A DNA stretch of 64,000 nucleotides, from NCBI GenBank assembly GCA_036702975.1, contig DATNPX010000016.1, positions 248,001 to 312,000 of the forward strand. The letters are read 5' to 3'. The position numbers were made by a program, and so were the translations under genes. Shown here in pieces: positions 26,071 through 35,936 of this stretch (the first letter of the stretch is position 1; every line of letters starts with the position of its first letter). The notes under the pieces were generated by a model, which worked only from the letters and a program-made list of their open reading frames with translations, did not search any database and was not told the origin of the DNA. Source of the DNA: DATNPX01 sp036702975 (GTDB taxonomy: Bacteria; Cyanobacteriota; Vampirovibrionia; Obscuribacterales; Obscuribacteraceae).

Positions 26071-27978
26071 TTATGTCACTTCGGCATCAACGATATCGTC
26101 GTTGCTGCTGCTCGAACTCGATCCACTGCTGCCGTTCGTTCCGGAGGGCTCACCACCGGTGCTGGCAGCACCACTAGATTGACGGCTCGCGGCCGCATCT
26201 TGCTGTAGTTGCACGATCAAACCACGAAGATCATTCATCAATGGTTTCAAGTCATCAGCGCTTGCCCTGGCTTCAATCTTGCGACGAACTTCAGCAACCA
26301 TCTCTTCTGCTTTCTTCTTATTGGCTTCGGTAGCGCCGCCTTCGCGCACTTCACGCTCCACAGAGTAGCAAAGATTATCGGCTTCGTTGCGGGTATCAGC
26401 AGACTCTTTATTGCGTCTGTCTTCTGCAGCGTTCGACTCTGCCTCTTTGATCATGCGTTCGATATCGTCTTTATTCAAGTTTGTGCTGGCAGTAATAGTG
26501 ATCTTCTGCTCTTTGCCAGTACCGAGGTCCTTAGCGGTCACATTCAAAATACCGTTAGCATCAATATCAAAAGAGACTTCGATACGTGGAATGCCACGAG
26601 CAGCAGGGCGTATTCCGTCAAGGCGGAAAGTTCCAAGCAGCTTGTTGTCACGAGCCATCGGTCTTTCGCCTTGATAGACCTGAATATCTACGGCCGGCTG
26701 ATTGTCTTCAGCCGTTGAACACGTTTCAGACTTATGGGTTGGAATCGTTGTGTTGCGTTCTACCAACTTGGTAAAGACACCACCCATGGTTTCAATACCA
26801 AGAGACAATGGAGTGACGTCCAAAAGAACGACGTCGCGCACCTCACCGCCGATGACACCAGCTTGAATAGCGGCACCGATAGCCACTACTTCGTCTGGAT
26901 TCACGCTCTGGTTTGGTTCCTTGCCGCCAGTCAAACTCTTGACCAGGTCTTGCACAGCCGGTATGCGAGTGGAACCACCGACCAACACTACTTCATCGAC
27001 TTCGTTGGTCTTAAGCCCTGCATCAGAAAGTGCTTGTTCGACAGGAGCACGGCATTTCTCCACGAGATGACGGGTAAGTTCGTTGAACTTAGAGCGAGTC
27101 AAACGCATGTCCAAATGCTTTGGACCTGTTTCGTTCGCTGTGATGAAAGGAAGCGAAATCGAAGCTTCAGTCATGGAGGAGAGCTCGATCTTGGCTTTTT
27201 CCGAAGCTTCAGTCAAACGTTGCAAGGCTTGCGGGTCTTTGCGCAGGTCGATACCTTCGTTGCGCTTGAACTCATCAGCGATCCAATCCACAAGCACATG
27301 GTCGAAATCGTCGCCGCCCAGGTGTGTATCGCCAGATGTGGACTTGACTTCAAACACTCCATCGCCGACCTCGAGAATCGATACATCGAATGTACCGCCG
27401 CCCAAGTCGAACACCAAAATGGTTTCGTTGGTCTTCTTATCGATACCGTAGGCAAGCGCAGCTGCAGTAGGTTCGTTAATAATACGTTGCACTTCAAGTC
27501 CAGCAATGGTGCCAGCGTTTTTGGTCGATTGTCTCTGCGAATCGTTGAAGTAAGCAGGAACCGTGATAACAGCGCTTGTCACTTTCTCGCCTAAATACTT
27601 CTCTGCATCTTCCTTCAGCTTGCGAAGCACCATTGCCGAGATTTCTTCAGGGGAATACTCTTTGTCGCCAACAACAATCTTGCAGCCACCGTCGCCGCCT
27701 TCCTTGACTTTATAGGAGACGATTTTCCGCTCGCCTTCAACCTCATTGAAACGGCGACCAATAAAGCGCTTTGTTGAGTAAATCGTGTTTTGTGGGTTGA
27801 CAACCGCTTGACGACGAGCCAATTGACCAACCAGCCGTTCACCTGTCTTAGTAAACGCGACCACAGACGGGGTGGTCCGGACACCTTCGGCGTTGGCAAT
27901 AACAGTGGGCTTTCCACCTTCCATCACCGCGACAACAGAGTTTGTAGTGCCCAGATCTATTCCGACCGACTTGCCCAT
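26071..27978 (-). CDS. dnaK: Molecular chaperone DnaK (Hsp70)
   Basis: 635 aa. ATPase domain with the phosphate-1 loop GIDLGTTNSVVAV, phosphate-2 FDLGGGTFDVSIL and adenosine motif VGGSTRIPAVQ; substrate-binding domain with DVTPLSLGIET and the beta-sandwich; C-terminal lid followed by a Gly/Ser linker and DDIVDAEVT. It refolds proteins with DnaJ and GrpE, neither of which is adjacent, so this may be one of several copies. ATG 27978 has GGAG 6 nt upstream. I found no full CIRCE element upstream. Confidence 0.98.
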   Translation of the reverse strand: MGKSVGIDLGTTNSVVAVMEGGKPTVIANAEGVRTTPSVVAFTKTGERLVGQLARRQAVVNPQNTIYSTKRFIGRRFNEVEGERKIVSYKVKEGGDGGCKIVVGDKEYSPEEISAMVLRKLKEDAEKYLGEKVTSAVITVPAYFNDSQRQSTKNAGTIAGLEVQRIINEPTAAALAYGIDKKTNETILVFDLGGGTFDVSILEVGDGVFEVKSTSGDTHLGGDDFDHVLVDWIADEFKRNEGIDLRKDPQALQRLTEASEKAKIELSSMTEASISLPFITANETGPKHLDMRLTRSKFNELTRHLVEKCRAPVEQALSDAGLKTNEVDEVVLVGGSTRIPAVQDLVKSLTGGKEPNQSVNPDEVVAIGAAIQAGVIGGEVRDVVLLDVTPLSLGIETMGGVFTKLVERNTTIPTHKSETCSTAEDNQPAVDIQVYQGERPMARDNKLLGTFRLDGIRPAARGIPRIEVSFDIDANGILNVTAKDLGTGKEQKITITASTNLNKDDIERMIKEAESNAAEDRRNKESADTRNEADNLCYSVEREVREGGATEANKKKAEEMVAEVRRKIEARASADDLKPLMNDLRGLIVQLQQDAAASRQSSGAASTGGEPSGTNGSSGSSSSSSNDDIVDAEVT

Positions 27979-28210
27979 ATCGAACTCCTGAAAAATCTAT
28001 ATAAACCTTTCTTCTTCATACAGGAAGTCGCCGCCCGATCTCTGGTTATCAACAATGTTTTAAACTATCCAGACCGTCCGATTTTTTCGCACTCTCAATG
28101 GCCAATCCCGTCAAGTACTTTTGCGTTAAGTAAACAGAAAAAGGCGCGACTTTAATAAGTTCTCTTAGAATCCGGTTGACAGTTACAACGGCAGGAGACG
28201 AAGACACAAA

Positions 28211-29551
28211 ATGCCCACCAATAGCAAATCTACAATCACTTACGAAAGGCTAGCCAGTCTCGTCGACAAAGAAAGAATTTCTCGCGCTCTTGATGAACTA
28301 GCCAAGATAAGTGATCCGGCTTATGGAAACACTGGCGTCACCCGTCTCACGCTCACAGACTATGACCTCAAGGGAAAAAATTTCGTCGCGCAATTGATGA
28401 AAGAAGCACACCTCGATATTCATGTGTCGGAAATCGGCAATACATTCGGAAGGCTTAGCGGTCCTCGGTGTGACACAAAAGCGGTGTTGACAGGATCTCA
28501 CACTGATTCCGTCGTCAACGGTGGACACTTTGACGGCATAGTCGGTGTTGTTTGTGGCATCGAAGCTCTGCGCATTCTCAACGAAGTGAAAGACGAACTC
28601 GTTCACCCGCTTGAGGTCATCGATTTCACAGGAGAAGAATCGGCGCGATTTGGTTTAAGTGTTTTTGGTAGCAAAGTCTTCATGGGCGAACTCAAAGAGG
28701 AGTCGCTGCAACTGCGAGACAGCCAGGGCGTTTCACTAGCACAAGCGCTGCAAAGAGTTCAACATATGGAGCATTTCCAGGGCGCCAAGACTAGCAATTG
28801 GACGGATGAAAACGCAAAACACGCCGTCGCGCACTCACGCGCAGATGCAAGCGACATTCGCGCATATGTAGAACTGCACGTCGAACAAGCAGGCTTTCTT
28901 GAGGAAAATTCAAAGCCGATCGGTATTGTCAGTGGTGCCGCAATGCCGACACGATGGGCAATCGATATCATCGGAGAACAAGCCCACTCAGGCACTACAC
29001 CGATGGAACGGCGGAAAAATGCGCTTGTGGGTGCTTCAGAATTTGTTCTTCTGGTCGACAAAATCTGCAAAGAAGAATCACAATACGGCACCGTCGGTGC
29101 AGTGACAAAACTGACAGTAGAACCTAATGTTATGAACACCGTGCCTGGACATTGCTCGCTTTTCCTGGATGTGCGAAGCACAGATAAAGCATCGAAAGAC
29201 CGCACGACCGATCTGCTCCTTAAGAAACTTGAGGAAATCTGCAAAATCCACGGACTTTATTATTCCTATAAGGTTATCGGGCACGATGATCCCAAAACTT
29301 TCTCCGCCGATATAATGGCGATAAGCAAAAAGGTTTGCGAAGCGCTGGCTACGTCATATATGGTTCTGCCAAGTAGAGCTGGACATGACGCTTGCACGAT
29401 GTCAAACCACATCAAAGAGGTCGGCATGATCTTTGTGCCCAGCAAAGGCGGCGTCAGTCATCACCACGACGAGTGGAGCGACATTGACGACATCGTTCTG
29501 GGGACAAAGATTCTGCTGCTTACATTGTACGAGTTGGCAACAAATCCGTAA
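28211..29551 (+). CDS. M20-family amidohydrolase (allantoate amidohydrolase / N-carbamoyl-amino-acid hydrolase type)
   Basis: 446 aa, Zn-dependent hydantoinase/carbamoylase branch of M20. Metal ligands are in TGSHTDSVVNGGHFDG (His and bridging Asp), FTGEESARFG (Glu-Glu), ELHVEQAGFLEE and the final GGVSHHHDEWS (His). These enzymes cleave the carbamoyl group from N-carbamoyl amino acids, beta-ureidopropionate or allantoate, releasing CO2 and ammonia. It lies 26 bases upstream of pyrB and 1 kb from pyrC, so N-carbamoyl-aspartate, the intermediate between them, is a possible substrate (inference). Confidence 0.9.
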   Translation: MPTNSKSTITYERLASLVDKERISRALDELAKISDPAYGNTGVTRLTLTDYDLKGKNFVAQLMKEAHLDIHVSEIGNTFGRLSGPRCDTKAVLTGSHTDSVVNGGHFDGIVGVVCGIEALRILNEVKDELVHPLEVIDFTGEESARFGLSVFGSKVFMGELKEESLQLRDSQGVSLAQALQRVQHMEHFQGAKTSNWTDENAKHAVAHSRADASDIRAYVELHVEQAGFLEENSKPIGIVSGAAMPTRWAIDIIGEQAHSGTTPMERRKNALVGASEFVLLVDKICKEESQYGTVGAVTKLTVEPNVMNTVPGHCSLFLDVRSTDKASKDRTTDLLLKKLEEICKIHGLYYSYKVIGHDDPKTFSADIMAISKKVCEALATSYMVLPSRAGHDACTMSNHIKEVGMIFVPSKGGVSHHHDEWSDIDDIVLGTKILLLTLYELATNP

Positions 29552-29577
29552 TTCACTAAGAGAAATAACCATTCATT

Positions 29578-30549
29578 ATGAGTGCGACAAAAAGTTCGAG
29601 CGTCGAAAAAACGAAAGAGACAACCTGGTCAGGAAGACGCCATTTGCTTGACACAAAGGATTTGACCCTCGACGAGGTCAACCACATCCTTGAACTTGCC
29701 GGCCGATACGCTGAAGGCGGCGTGGCAGCGATGCCACTGCCTGCGGTGCTGAAAGGCAGACCGATGGCTAACGTCTTCTACGAAAATTCGACGCGCACGC
29801 GCAGCAGTTTCGAAATTGCCGGCAAAATGCTGGGACTCAACGTAGTAAATCTAGATGTAGGTTCCTCGTCTGTCGCAAAAGGCGAGTCCATTGAAGATAC
29901 TGGGCGGTCTTTAGTGGCGATGGGTTTTGACGTGATCGTACAGCGGCACTCGTCATCTGGCGCCGCACACAATCTAGCTTCGATGATCGGCGACAAAGTA
30001 CGAATCGTGAACGCAGGCGACGGTGCAAACGCGCACCCAACACAGGCTCTTCTAGATGCACTGACAATGTTGCAAATCAAGCAAAGTCTGAAGGGCGTCA
30101 AAGTTGCAATCATCGGAGATGTAGCACACAGCCGCGTTGCACGCTCTAATCTATGGCTTCTCACTTTGCTCGGCGCGGAAGTGCACTTCTGCGGTCCACC
30201 CACGTTAATGCCGAGCTTTCTCAACCAATTCGGTCATGTGCATGTGCGCGTCGAAGATGCGATAGCAGATGCAGACTTCGTAATGGTTTTGCGCCTGCAA
30301 TTAGAAAGACAGGCCAGCGGACTCATTCCAAGCATTTATGAATATTCGCAAGTGTTCCGTATCGGCCACGATCGCATCAAACTCGCGAAGCCGGGAGCGA
30401 AAGTGATGCATCCTGGTCCGATGAATCGAAATATCGAAATCACTGACGCTCTCGCCGACGATCCTGAATACTCACTCGTCGAAAGACAAGTAGCCAATGG
30501 ATATTTCGTGCGAATGGCCGTTTTGTACACCCTCTACGTTCACACTTAA
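29578..30549 (+). CDS. pyrB: Aspartate carbamoyltransferase catalytic subunit PyrB
   Basis: 323 aa. It joins carbamoyl phosphate to aspartate, the committed step of pyrimidine synthesis. Carbamoyl-phosphate site FYENSTRTRSSFE, then VQRHSSSGAAH, HPTQALLDALTM, GDVAHSRVARSN, the aspartate-site loop VLRLQLERQ and MHPGPMNR. All key residues are present. No pyrI is adjacent. Overlap of the pyrB C-terminus with an upstream-extended pyrC frame is only apparent; the true gap to pyrC is 19 bases. Confidence 0.97.
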   Translation: MSATKSSSVEKTKETTWSGRRHLLDTKDLTLDEVNHILELAGRYAEGGVAAMPLPAVLKGRPMANVFYENSTRTRSSFEIAGKMLGLNVVNLDVGSSSVAKGESIEDTGRSLVAMGFDVIVQRHSSSGAAHNLASMIGDKVRIVNAGDGANAHPTQALLDALTMLQIKQSLKGVKVAIIGDVAHSRVARSNLWLLTLLGAEVHFCGPPTLMPSFLNQFGHVHVRVEDAIADADFVMVLRLQLERQASGLIPSIYEYSQVFRIGHDRIKLAKPGAKVMHPGPMNRNIEITDALADDPEYSLVERQVANGYFVRMAVLYTLYVHT

Positions 30550-30568
30550 ACAAGCAAGCAAAAATCCA

Positions 30569-31900
30569 ATGTCAAACACTAATCTGCTTCTCAAAAACGG
30601 CTTCGTTTACGCTCCAAACGATAAAGGCAATATAAGTCAACTATCATCAAAACCTGTCGACATCAGGGTTCAAGATGGGTCGATCAAGGAAGTCGGCGAC
30701 TTAAAAGGCGAATCAGGCGAAAACGTAGTTGATCTCACTGGTCTGACTGTCCTTCCTGGGTTGATCGATCTGCATGCTCATTTACGCGATTTCGACCAAG
30801 CAGATCTCGATGATTTCAGTACAGGCAGCAAGTCTGCCGCGTCAGGCGGATTCACCACTGTTGTGGCAATGGCAAATACCATCCCCCCCCGCGACAATCT
30901 CAACTCGCTCACGGACACGCTCGAAAGAATCCGTCGAAGCGCCTGCATTGAGATTCTTCCAGTAGCCGCTGTAACGAAAGGCCTGGGCGGAGCCGAACTT
31001 ACCAATATGGTGGAGCTGGCGGAGGCTGGGGCCGTAGCGTTCTCCGACGATGGCATGCCAATAATGAATATGGCTGTTATGCGCCGAGCCCTCTCATATG
31101 TACAGCTGGCAAAGTCCTTTATCATTAGCCACTCCGAAGACAAACATCTTTCGGCTGGAGGCTGCATGAACGAGTCACCAACTTCCACTCGCTTGGGTCT
31201 TGCCGGAATTCCGGCAGCGGCAGAGGCAGCAGCTGTAGCAAGAGAGATTGAGGTACTCCGTCTGGCTGGCGGTCACCTACACTTCACTCATGTGAGCACA
31301 GCGCCTTCAGTGTCATTGATTCGCCGAGCAAAAGAAGACGGTTTAAACGTGACTGCTGATGTAACACCGCATCACTTATCGCTGCGGGATGAAGACATGA
31401 CGCCATACGATGGCAATTTCAAAATGAATCCGCCGCTACGCTCAACCGGGGACCAGCTGGCACTGCTTGAAGGCATCATAGACGGTACCATCGATGCGAT
31501 CGCAACAGATCACGCACCGTATACTTCGTATCAAAAAACGCGCCCATTCGAACATTGTTCGTTCGGCATAATGGGCTTCGAAACCGCCTTTCCCCTAGTT
31601 TATGAAACGTTAGTATTATCCAAAGCAGTAAGCTTCGAGCGCTTGGTCGAGATGCTAACTATCAAGCCATCCAAGATTCTCAAACGTCCACTTCCCTCAA
31701 TAGCAGCGAACTCTGTGGCCAACCTTGCTGTCGTGGACCTCAATACAACCTGGACATACGACGTAAACCGCAGTCCGTCAAAGAGCCGCAACTCGCCATT
31801 CCAGGGGCGAACGATGAAGAGCAAAGTGGCGATGACTGTGCACAGAGGAAACATTGTATTTGAGGATAAAGAGAGATTTGCGGCAGCCCTGGTCAAATAA
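30569..31900 (+). CDS. pyrC: Dihydroorotase PyrC (class I)
   Basis: 443 aa. It cyclises N-carbamoyl-aspartate to dihydroorotate. Metal ligands in DLHAHLRDF, the later His in HSEDKHLSAGG and HFTHVSTA, and the catalytic Asp in ATDHAPYTSYQKTRPFEH; the GGFTTVVAMANTIPP block is typical of class I enzymes. The start is the ATG at 30569. A run of eight C at 30893-30900 (codons for I-P-P) is in frame but slippery. Third gene of the operon with the M20 hydrolase and pyrB. Confidence 0.96.
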   Translation: MSNTNLLLKNGFVYAPNDKGNISQLSSKPVDIRVQDGSIKEVGDLKGESGENVVDLTGLTVLPGLIDLHAHLRDFDQADLDDFSTGSKSAASGGFTTVVAMANTIPPRDNLNSLTDTLERIRRSACIEILPVAAVTKGLGGAELTNMVELAEAGAVAFSDDGMPIMNMAVMRRALSYVQLAKSFIISHSEDKHLSAGGCMNESPTSTRLGLAGIPAAAEAAAVAREIEVLRLAGGHLHFTHVSTAPSVSLIRRAKEDGLNVTADVTPHHLSLRDEDMTPYDGNFKMNPPLRSTGDQLALLEGIIDGTIDAIATDHAPYTSYQKTRPFEHCSFGIMGFETAFPLVYETLVLSKAVSFERLVEMLTIKPSKILKRPLPSIAANSVANLAVVDLNTTWTYDVNRSPSKSRNSPFQGRTMKSKVAMTVHRGNIVFEDKERFAAALVK

Positions 31901-31975
31901 CTATTGCAGGCACTGTCTGGTTAAACAGCTGAGAGCTAACAGACCGCAAGCAACTCATCCCGGTACTACTGATAA

Positions 31976-32386
31976 ATGAAGTCGGCTCTCAGATTCCTCA
32001 GAAGTCCCTTTATTACGCTCGGTTTTGCATTGGCTGGATTGACGATGATGGTGCCACTGCAGCGCTTCATCTCACTGGGGCGTTATCAGCATTACGGAAT
32101 TTCGATCTTTCTCTTTGGGCTGGGATACGGTCTGCATTGCCTATGGAATTGGCGCGCTCTTGTTGGTTGGAGTCGTGCCTGCTATCTAGCTACAGCAGCC
32201 TTCTTTTGTTCGGTAGGAATCGTCTTTTGGGCTAATCCATGGATGGATTCGAGAACTGGCGTTGCAACAAACGAGCAACATTTTCTGCGCGAATTGTACA
32301 TTGGCGTGTATCTAGTTCTAGGATTTCTCTTGGTCGCGACGTGGCTGTTTGCGTACCTTAAGTCTGCTAAAGACCACAAAGTGTAA
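31976..32386 (+). CDS. Small integral membrane protein, 136 aa
   Basis: Unknown family. Four predicted membrane segments (ITLGFALAGLTMMVPL; YGISIFLFGLGYGLHCLW; CYLATAAFFCSVGIVFW; IGVYLVLGFLLVATWLFAYL) and a short basic C-terminus. The ATG lacks a clear Shine-Dalgarno sequence. It lies 75 bases behind pyrC and could be its last cotranscribed gene, but nothing ties it to pyrimidines. Confidence 0.65.
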   Translation: MKSALRFLRSPFITLGFALAGLTMMVPLQRFISLGRYQHYGISIFLFGLGYGLHCLWNWRALVGWSRACYLATAAFFCSVGIVFWANPWMDSRTGVATNEQHFLRELYIGVYLVLGFLLVATWLFAYLKSAKDHKV

Positions 32387-32552
32387 GGGTTTCGCAAAGT
32401 CACCCATTCCAGTGATGAATGTGACAGACAGCTCACCTAAAAGTGGTTAACCTCTAGTCAGAGCTCGATTGACTGAGAATTTGAGGAAGGTTCTGGGTAA
32501 TATCTTTCATGTGCAACCGTTCCTGGGGCCTTTTTGGAAGGAAGCCATCGGC

Positions 32553-34289
32553 ATGAATATCCTCTACTTGGAAGACCGCCCACTGGACGCTTTGGTGTTG
32601 CAACGGCAGTTGGCCAAAGTCGCTTCCGAGTATGGGGTAGATGTAGCAGCAAATGCCCAAGAGTTCGAAAAGCTCCTGTCTTCAAAACAATATGCTGCGG
32701 TCATTTGCGATAACTCAGTTCAGGGGCTGGACTTTTCCGCAGTGCTCGCAGCTGTGCAATCAATGAAGCATCCTATACCGGTTCTCGTCCTAACAGGGCA
32801 CGTCGATGAGAAAGCGGCACAACTCGCCTTTGACAAGGGTGCGTTCGACTACATAAGCAAAGAAGAGATCTGGCGAGTCGGCCACTCGCTCCACCGCGCA
32901 ATACGCTCTTCGGCAGAACCTAACCAACAAGACAAGAATTCATGCGATGGAATTGATGAAATAAAGGAAACGAGTAACAGCAAACAGAACCATCAAAAGA
33001 AGCAAACAAGAGCGCAAGGACAAAATAAACGCAGCACGCGGATTATAGACAAAAAAGAAACTGTAACCGAATCACCTCAATTAGATTCGATGCAGACAAT
33101 ATTAAACACCGTGGTAAAGCTTTCTGCAACTCGCAAGATGGAGGAGATTGCAGAGATTATTCGTCATGCTGCGCGCGCGATCGTGAATGCAGATGGCGCC
33201 ACTTTTATCTTGCGCAAAGGTGATTTTTGTTACTATGCGGACGAAGATGCGATCGGTCCTTTATGGAAGGGTAGACATTTCCCGATAGATGCATGCATAA
33301 GCGGTTGGGCAATGACTCGCGCTGAGCAAGTGATAATCCCTGACATCTACAATGATCCAAGAGTTCCGGTTGATGCCTACCGTCCTACTTTCGTTAAAAG
33401 CCTGGCTATTACACCAGTTAGAAGAACAGCGCCAATGGCAGCAATCGGTACCTATTGGAAGAACAGACATGAAGCAACAACTGAAGATAGGCGTCTGTTG
33501 CAAGCATTGGCGGACACGACCTCGGTTGCCATTGAAAACGTCAGTCTACTCAACGAACTAGAGGATAGAGTAGTACAGCGTACACGCCAACTTGAAATTG
33601 TCAATCAGGAACTTGAATCATTTGCTCGCTCAGTCGCGCATGATCTCAAAACTCCGCTCGTGGGAATTGGGCAGCTACTGGAGCTGGTCCGCAGCGACGA
33701 CAAGCAGCAGTTGCCGGAACCGCTGCGTGGGCACATCGAAGCCGTGTCGGATGAATGTAACCGACTATCCGAACTAGTAACAGATTTGCTCAATCTCGCA
33801 AAGATTGCACACACCGACCTAATCAAAGAGCCTGTGAATCTAACTGCAATCGTGACATCCGCCAGTAACAGACTCAAGAGAAGCTATCCCAAAGACATTA
33901 CATTTGAGATTGCTCCTGACATGGAAGTATTTGCCGATCCCGTTCTTTTGAACGTCGTAATGGAGAATCTGCTTTCCAATGCCTGCAAATATTCAAGCAA
34001 GGCCGACCACCCCCTAATCAAAATTTCTGCACCCGCCAGTGGAGCAGACAAGTCCGCACAAACTGTTATCGTCAGCGACAACGGAGCAGGATTCGATCCC
34101 GTTCACGCCAGTCGAATCTTTGATGTGTTTCAAAGGCTGCATGAAGCATCGGAATATCCAGGCACCGGTGTTGGATTGGCAACAGTACAGCGCATTATTC
34201 ATCGACATGGCGGCGAAATTGCAGCGCACTCTACACCAGGAAACGGCGCAACATTCAAATTTACGCTACCCAAGCGATTGCCGCGTTAG
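32553..34289 (+). CDS. Hybrid cytoplasmic sensor kinase: REC-linker-GAF-HisKA-HATPase
   Basis: 578 aa; no membrane segment. The ATG 32553 has GGAAGGAAG upstream (frame open to 32469). The N-terminal REC domain has Asp53 in VICDNSV, the Thr in VLTGH and Lys in YISKEE. A 60-residue Lys/Gln/Asn-rich linker follows. GAF domain about 190-340 (ADGATFILRKGDFCYYADEDAIGP, CISGWAMTRAEQVIIPDI); HisKA with SVAHDLKTPLVGIGQLL (His363); HATPase_c with ENLLSNACKYSS, DNGAGFD and GTGVGLATV. The GAF/HisKA part resembles phytochrome-type kinases; there is no obvious bilin Cys. It converges on the next kinase with 6 bases between stops. Confidence 0.93.
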   Translation: MNILYLEDRPLDALVLQRQLAKVASEYGVDVAANAQEFEKLLSSKQYAAVICDNSVQGLDFSAVLAAVQSMKHPIPVLVLTGHVDEKAAQLAFDKGAFDYISKEEIWRVGHSLHRAIRSSAEPNQQDKNSCDGIDEIKETSNSKQNHQKKQTRAQGQNKRSTRIIDKKETVTESPQLDSMQTILNTVVKLSATRKMEEIAEIIRHAARAIVNADGATFILRKGDFCYYADEDAIGPLWKGRHFPIDACISGWAMTRAEQVIIPDIYNDPRVPVDAYRPTFVKSLAITPVRRTAPMAAIGTYWKNRHEATTEDRRLLQALADTTSVAIENVSLLNELEDRVVQRTRQLEIVNQELESFARSVAHDLKTPLVGIGQLLELVRSDDKQQLPEPLRGHIEAVSDECNRLSELVTDLLNLAKIAHTDLIKEPVNLTAIVTSASNRLKRSYPKDITFEIAPDMEVFADPVLLNVVMENLLSNACKYSSKADHPLIKISAPASGADKSAQTVIVSDNGAGFDPVHASRIFDVFQRLHEASEYPGTGVGLATVQRIIHRHGGEIAAHSTPGNGATFKFTLPKRLPR

Positions 34290-34295
34290 GTCCGT

Positions 34296-35780
34296 TTAGT
34301 GCCTCTCTCGGTTTGACATGCTGTCTTGCGGCTGTTTTTTGTCACTGCCGTCCGCCGGGACGACAACAATGAAAGTAGATCCGTTGCCTTCACTACTCTC
34401 AACACTAATTTTGCCTCCATGACCTTCTGCAATCTGGCGGCATAGGTATAGTCCAAGTCCGGTTTCAGCAGCATGCTGCTTGGTTTTGCCACCCTGAAAG
34501 AAGCGCCGGAAGAGGCGCTCCTGATCTTCTTTGGAAATTCCAACACCGTTATCTGAGACTTTAATTCTCACCATATGGTCGAGACTTTCAACTGACACGG
34601 CTATGCGTCCTCTAACAGGAGTAAACTTAATAGCGTTTCCTAGAAGATTCATAACCAACCGTTGCATCGCAGCTTCATCTGCCATCATCACAAGCGCACT
34701 CGGCGCGTCTAGCTCAACCTCAAGCTCTTTTTGCAAAAACAAATGCTTGAGGTCGGACACACAGGCGCGCACCACATGCGAAATGTTGCATGGGGCAAGA
34801 AAAACTTCGCCGCCAGACGCTTCGTATCGCAAAACCTGGAGAAGGTTTTGCACCATATCCAATACATGTCTTTGGCTTGATACAATCTGACCGATCAACT
34901 TACTTTGAGCCTCATTGAGCGGTCCAACCGAACCGGCTTGCAGTGCCTCGAGCGCACGCCAGGCTCCAACAATCGGCACTTTCAAATCGTGCGCGAGGGA
35001 AGCCATGAAATCTTCCCTCTGTTGCTCGAGAAGAACGCGTTCGGTTATGTCCTCATAGGAGCCCACCGTTCCGACAACATTCCCGTCCGCATCATGCAAG
35101 GGCACCTTGCTTGTATCCAGCCAAGCGAGCCGCCCGTCGGCAAGCGTGATTCGTTCGATGATGTGATATTCGGGTTTGTTAGTTTCCATCACACGCAGAT
35201 CATTCTGACGAAAAACGTCTGCTTGATCTTTCCAGACAAGCTCTCGATCGCTCTTTCCGACTATTGACGCCGGGTCGGCGAAACCAGCACGACTCGCGTT
35301 TTTCTTATTGCTGCCGAGATACCGCGAGTCTTTGTCCTTCCACCAGATGCAACCGGGGATTGTGTTGATTACGAGTTGCAAAAGCCCTTCGGCATTCTTT
35401 TGCTCCGTCACGTTGGTCAGAACACCGACCCATTTCCGGGGAGGCTCTTCACCTTCAATCACCGGAATCAACTGCGCTATATGCCATTGGTAAATAGAAT
35501 TCGTTGCGTTCTTAATACGAATTTCCGCTCGCTGCGGACAATTTTCTACTTTCGCTCGTTCCCACATCACTGCACAGCCTGCTAAATCAGCGGGGTGAAC
35601 CAATAATCGCCATTCGCCAGCCAACGTTTGCTCCCAATCAAGACCAGTTGAAGCGAACCACTGCTGACTGATGAACGCTGGCTCTCCACAATCGTTGATG
35701 ATAAACAGAACCGCAGGAACATACGTCGCGAGCAACCGCAGATACTCCGCTTGCATGCTTACATCGAGTTTTTCCAACAA
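34296..35780 (-). CDS. Cytoplasmic PAS-PAS sensor histidine kinase
   Basis: 494 aa, no membrane segment. Two PAS domains (about 10-130: FIINDCGEPAFISQQWFASTGLDWE; about 130-255: IPGCIWWKDKDSRYLGSNKK ... GTVGSYEDITER), then HisKA with SLAHDLKVPIVGAW (His264) and HATPase_c with NLLGNAIKFTP, DNGVGIS and ETGLGLYLC. Motifs are complete. The start may be the TTG 35780 (GAGG 10 nt upstream) or the ATG 35756. It is an orphan kinase without a linked regulator; it faces the REC-GAF kinase end to end. Confidence 0.92.
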   Translation of the reverse strand: MLEKLDVSMQAEYLRLLATYVPAVLFIINDCGEPAFISQQWFASTGLDWEQTLAGEWRLLVHPADLAGCAVMWERAKVENCPQRAEIRIKNATNSIYQWHIAQLIPVIEGEEPPRKWVGVLTNVTEQKNAEGLLQLVINTIPGCIWWKDKDSRYLGSNKKNASRAGFADPASIVGKSDRELVWKDQADVFRQNDLRVMETNKPEYHIIERITLADGRLAWLDTSKVPLHDADGNVVGTVGSYEDITERVLLEQQREDFMASLAHDLKVPIVGAWRALEALQAGSVGPLNEAQSKLIGQIVSSQRHVLDMVQNLLQVLRYEASGGEVFLAPCNISHVVRACVSDLKHLFLQKELEVELDAPSALVMMADEAAMQRLVMNLLGNAIKFTPVRGRIAVSVESLDHMVRIKVSDNGVGISKEDQERLFRRFFQGGKTKQHAAETGLGLYLCRQIAEGHGGKISVESSEGNGSTFIVVVPADGSDKKQPQDSMSNRERH

Positions 35781-35936
35781 TACGCCGCCTCACACCAGAG
35801 CGACCGATCCTGCCGAACCGGGTATCAAAAGTAGTGATGTTACAAGTCTATCCCCCCATTCTTGCGAAAATCGACTGCGAAAGCATCACCCGAAGGGACG
35901 ATACTTGCGGCTTAGTCGACATATTGAGTGCCTTGT

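Noticed and set aside
26734..27594. Long + strand frame of 286 codons opposite dnaK
   Set aside because: It is the shadow of the highly conserved dnaK frame; no family resemblance and no ribosome binding site.
28070..28110. Possible CIRCE element upstream of dnaK (GCACTC present)
   Set aside because: Only one half resembles the TTAGCACTC/GAGTGCTAA pair; no matching second arm.
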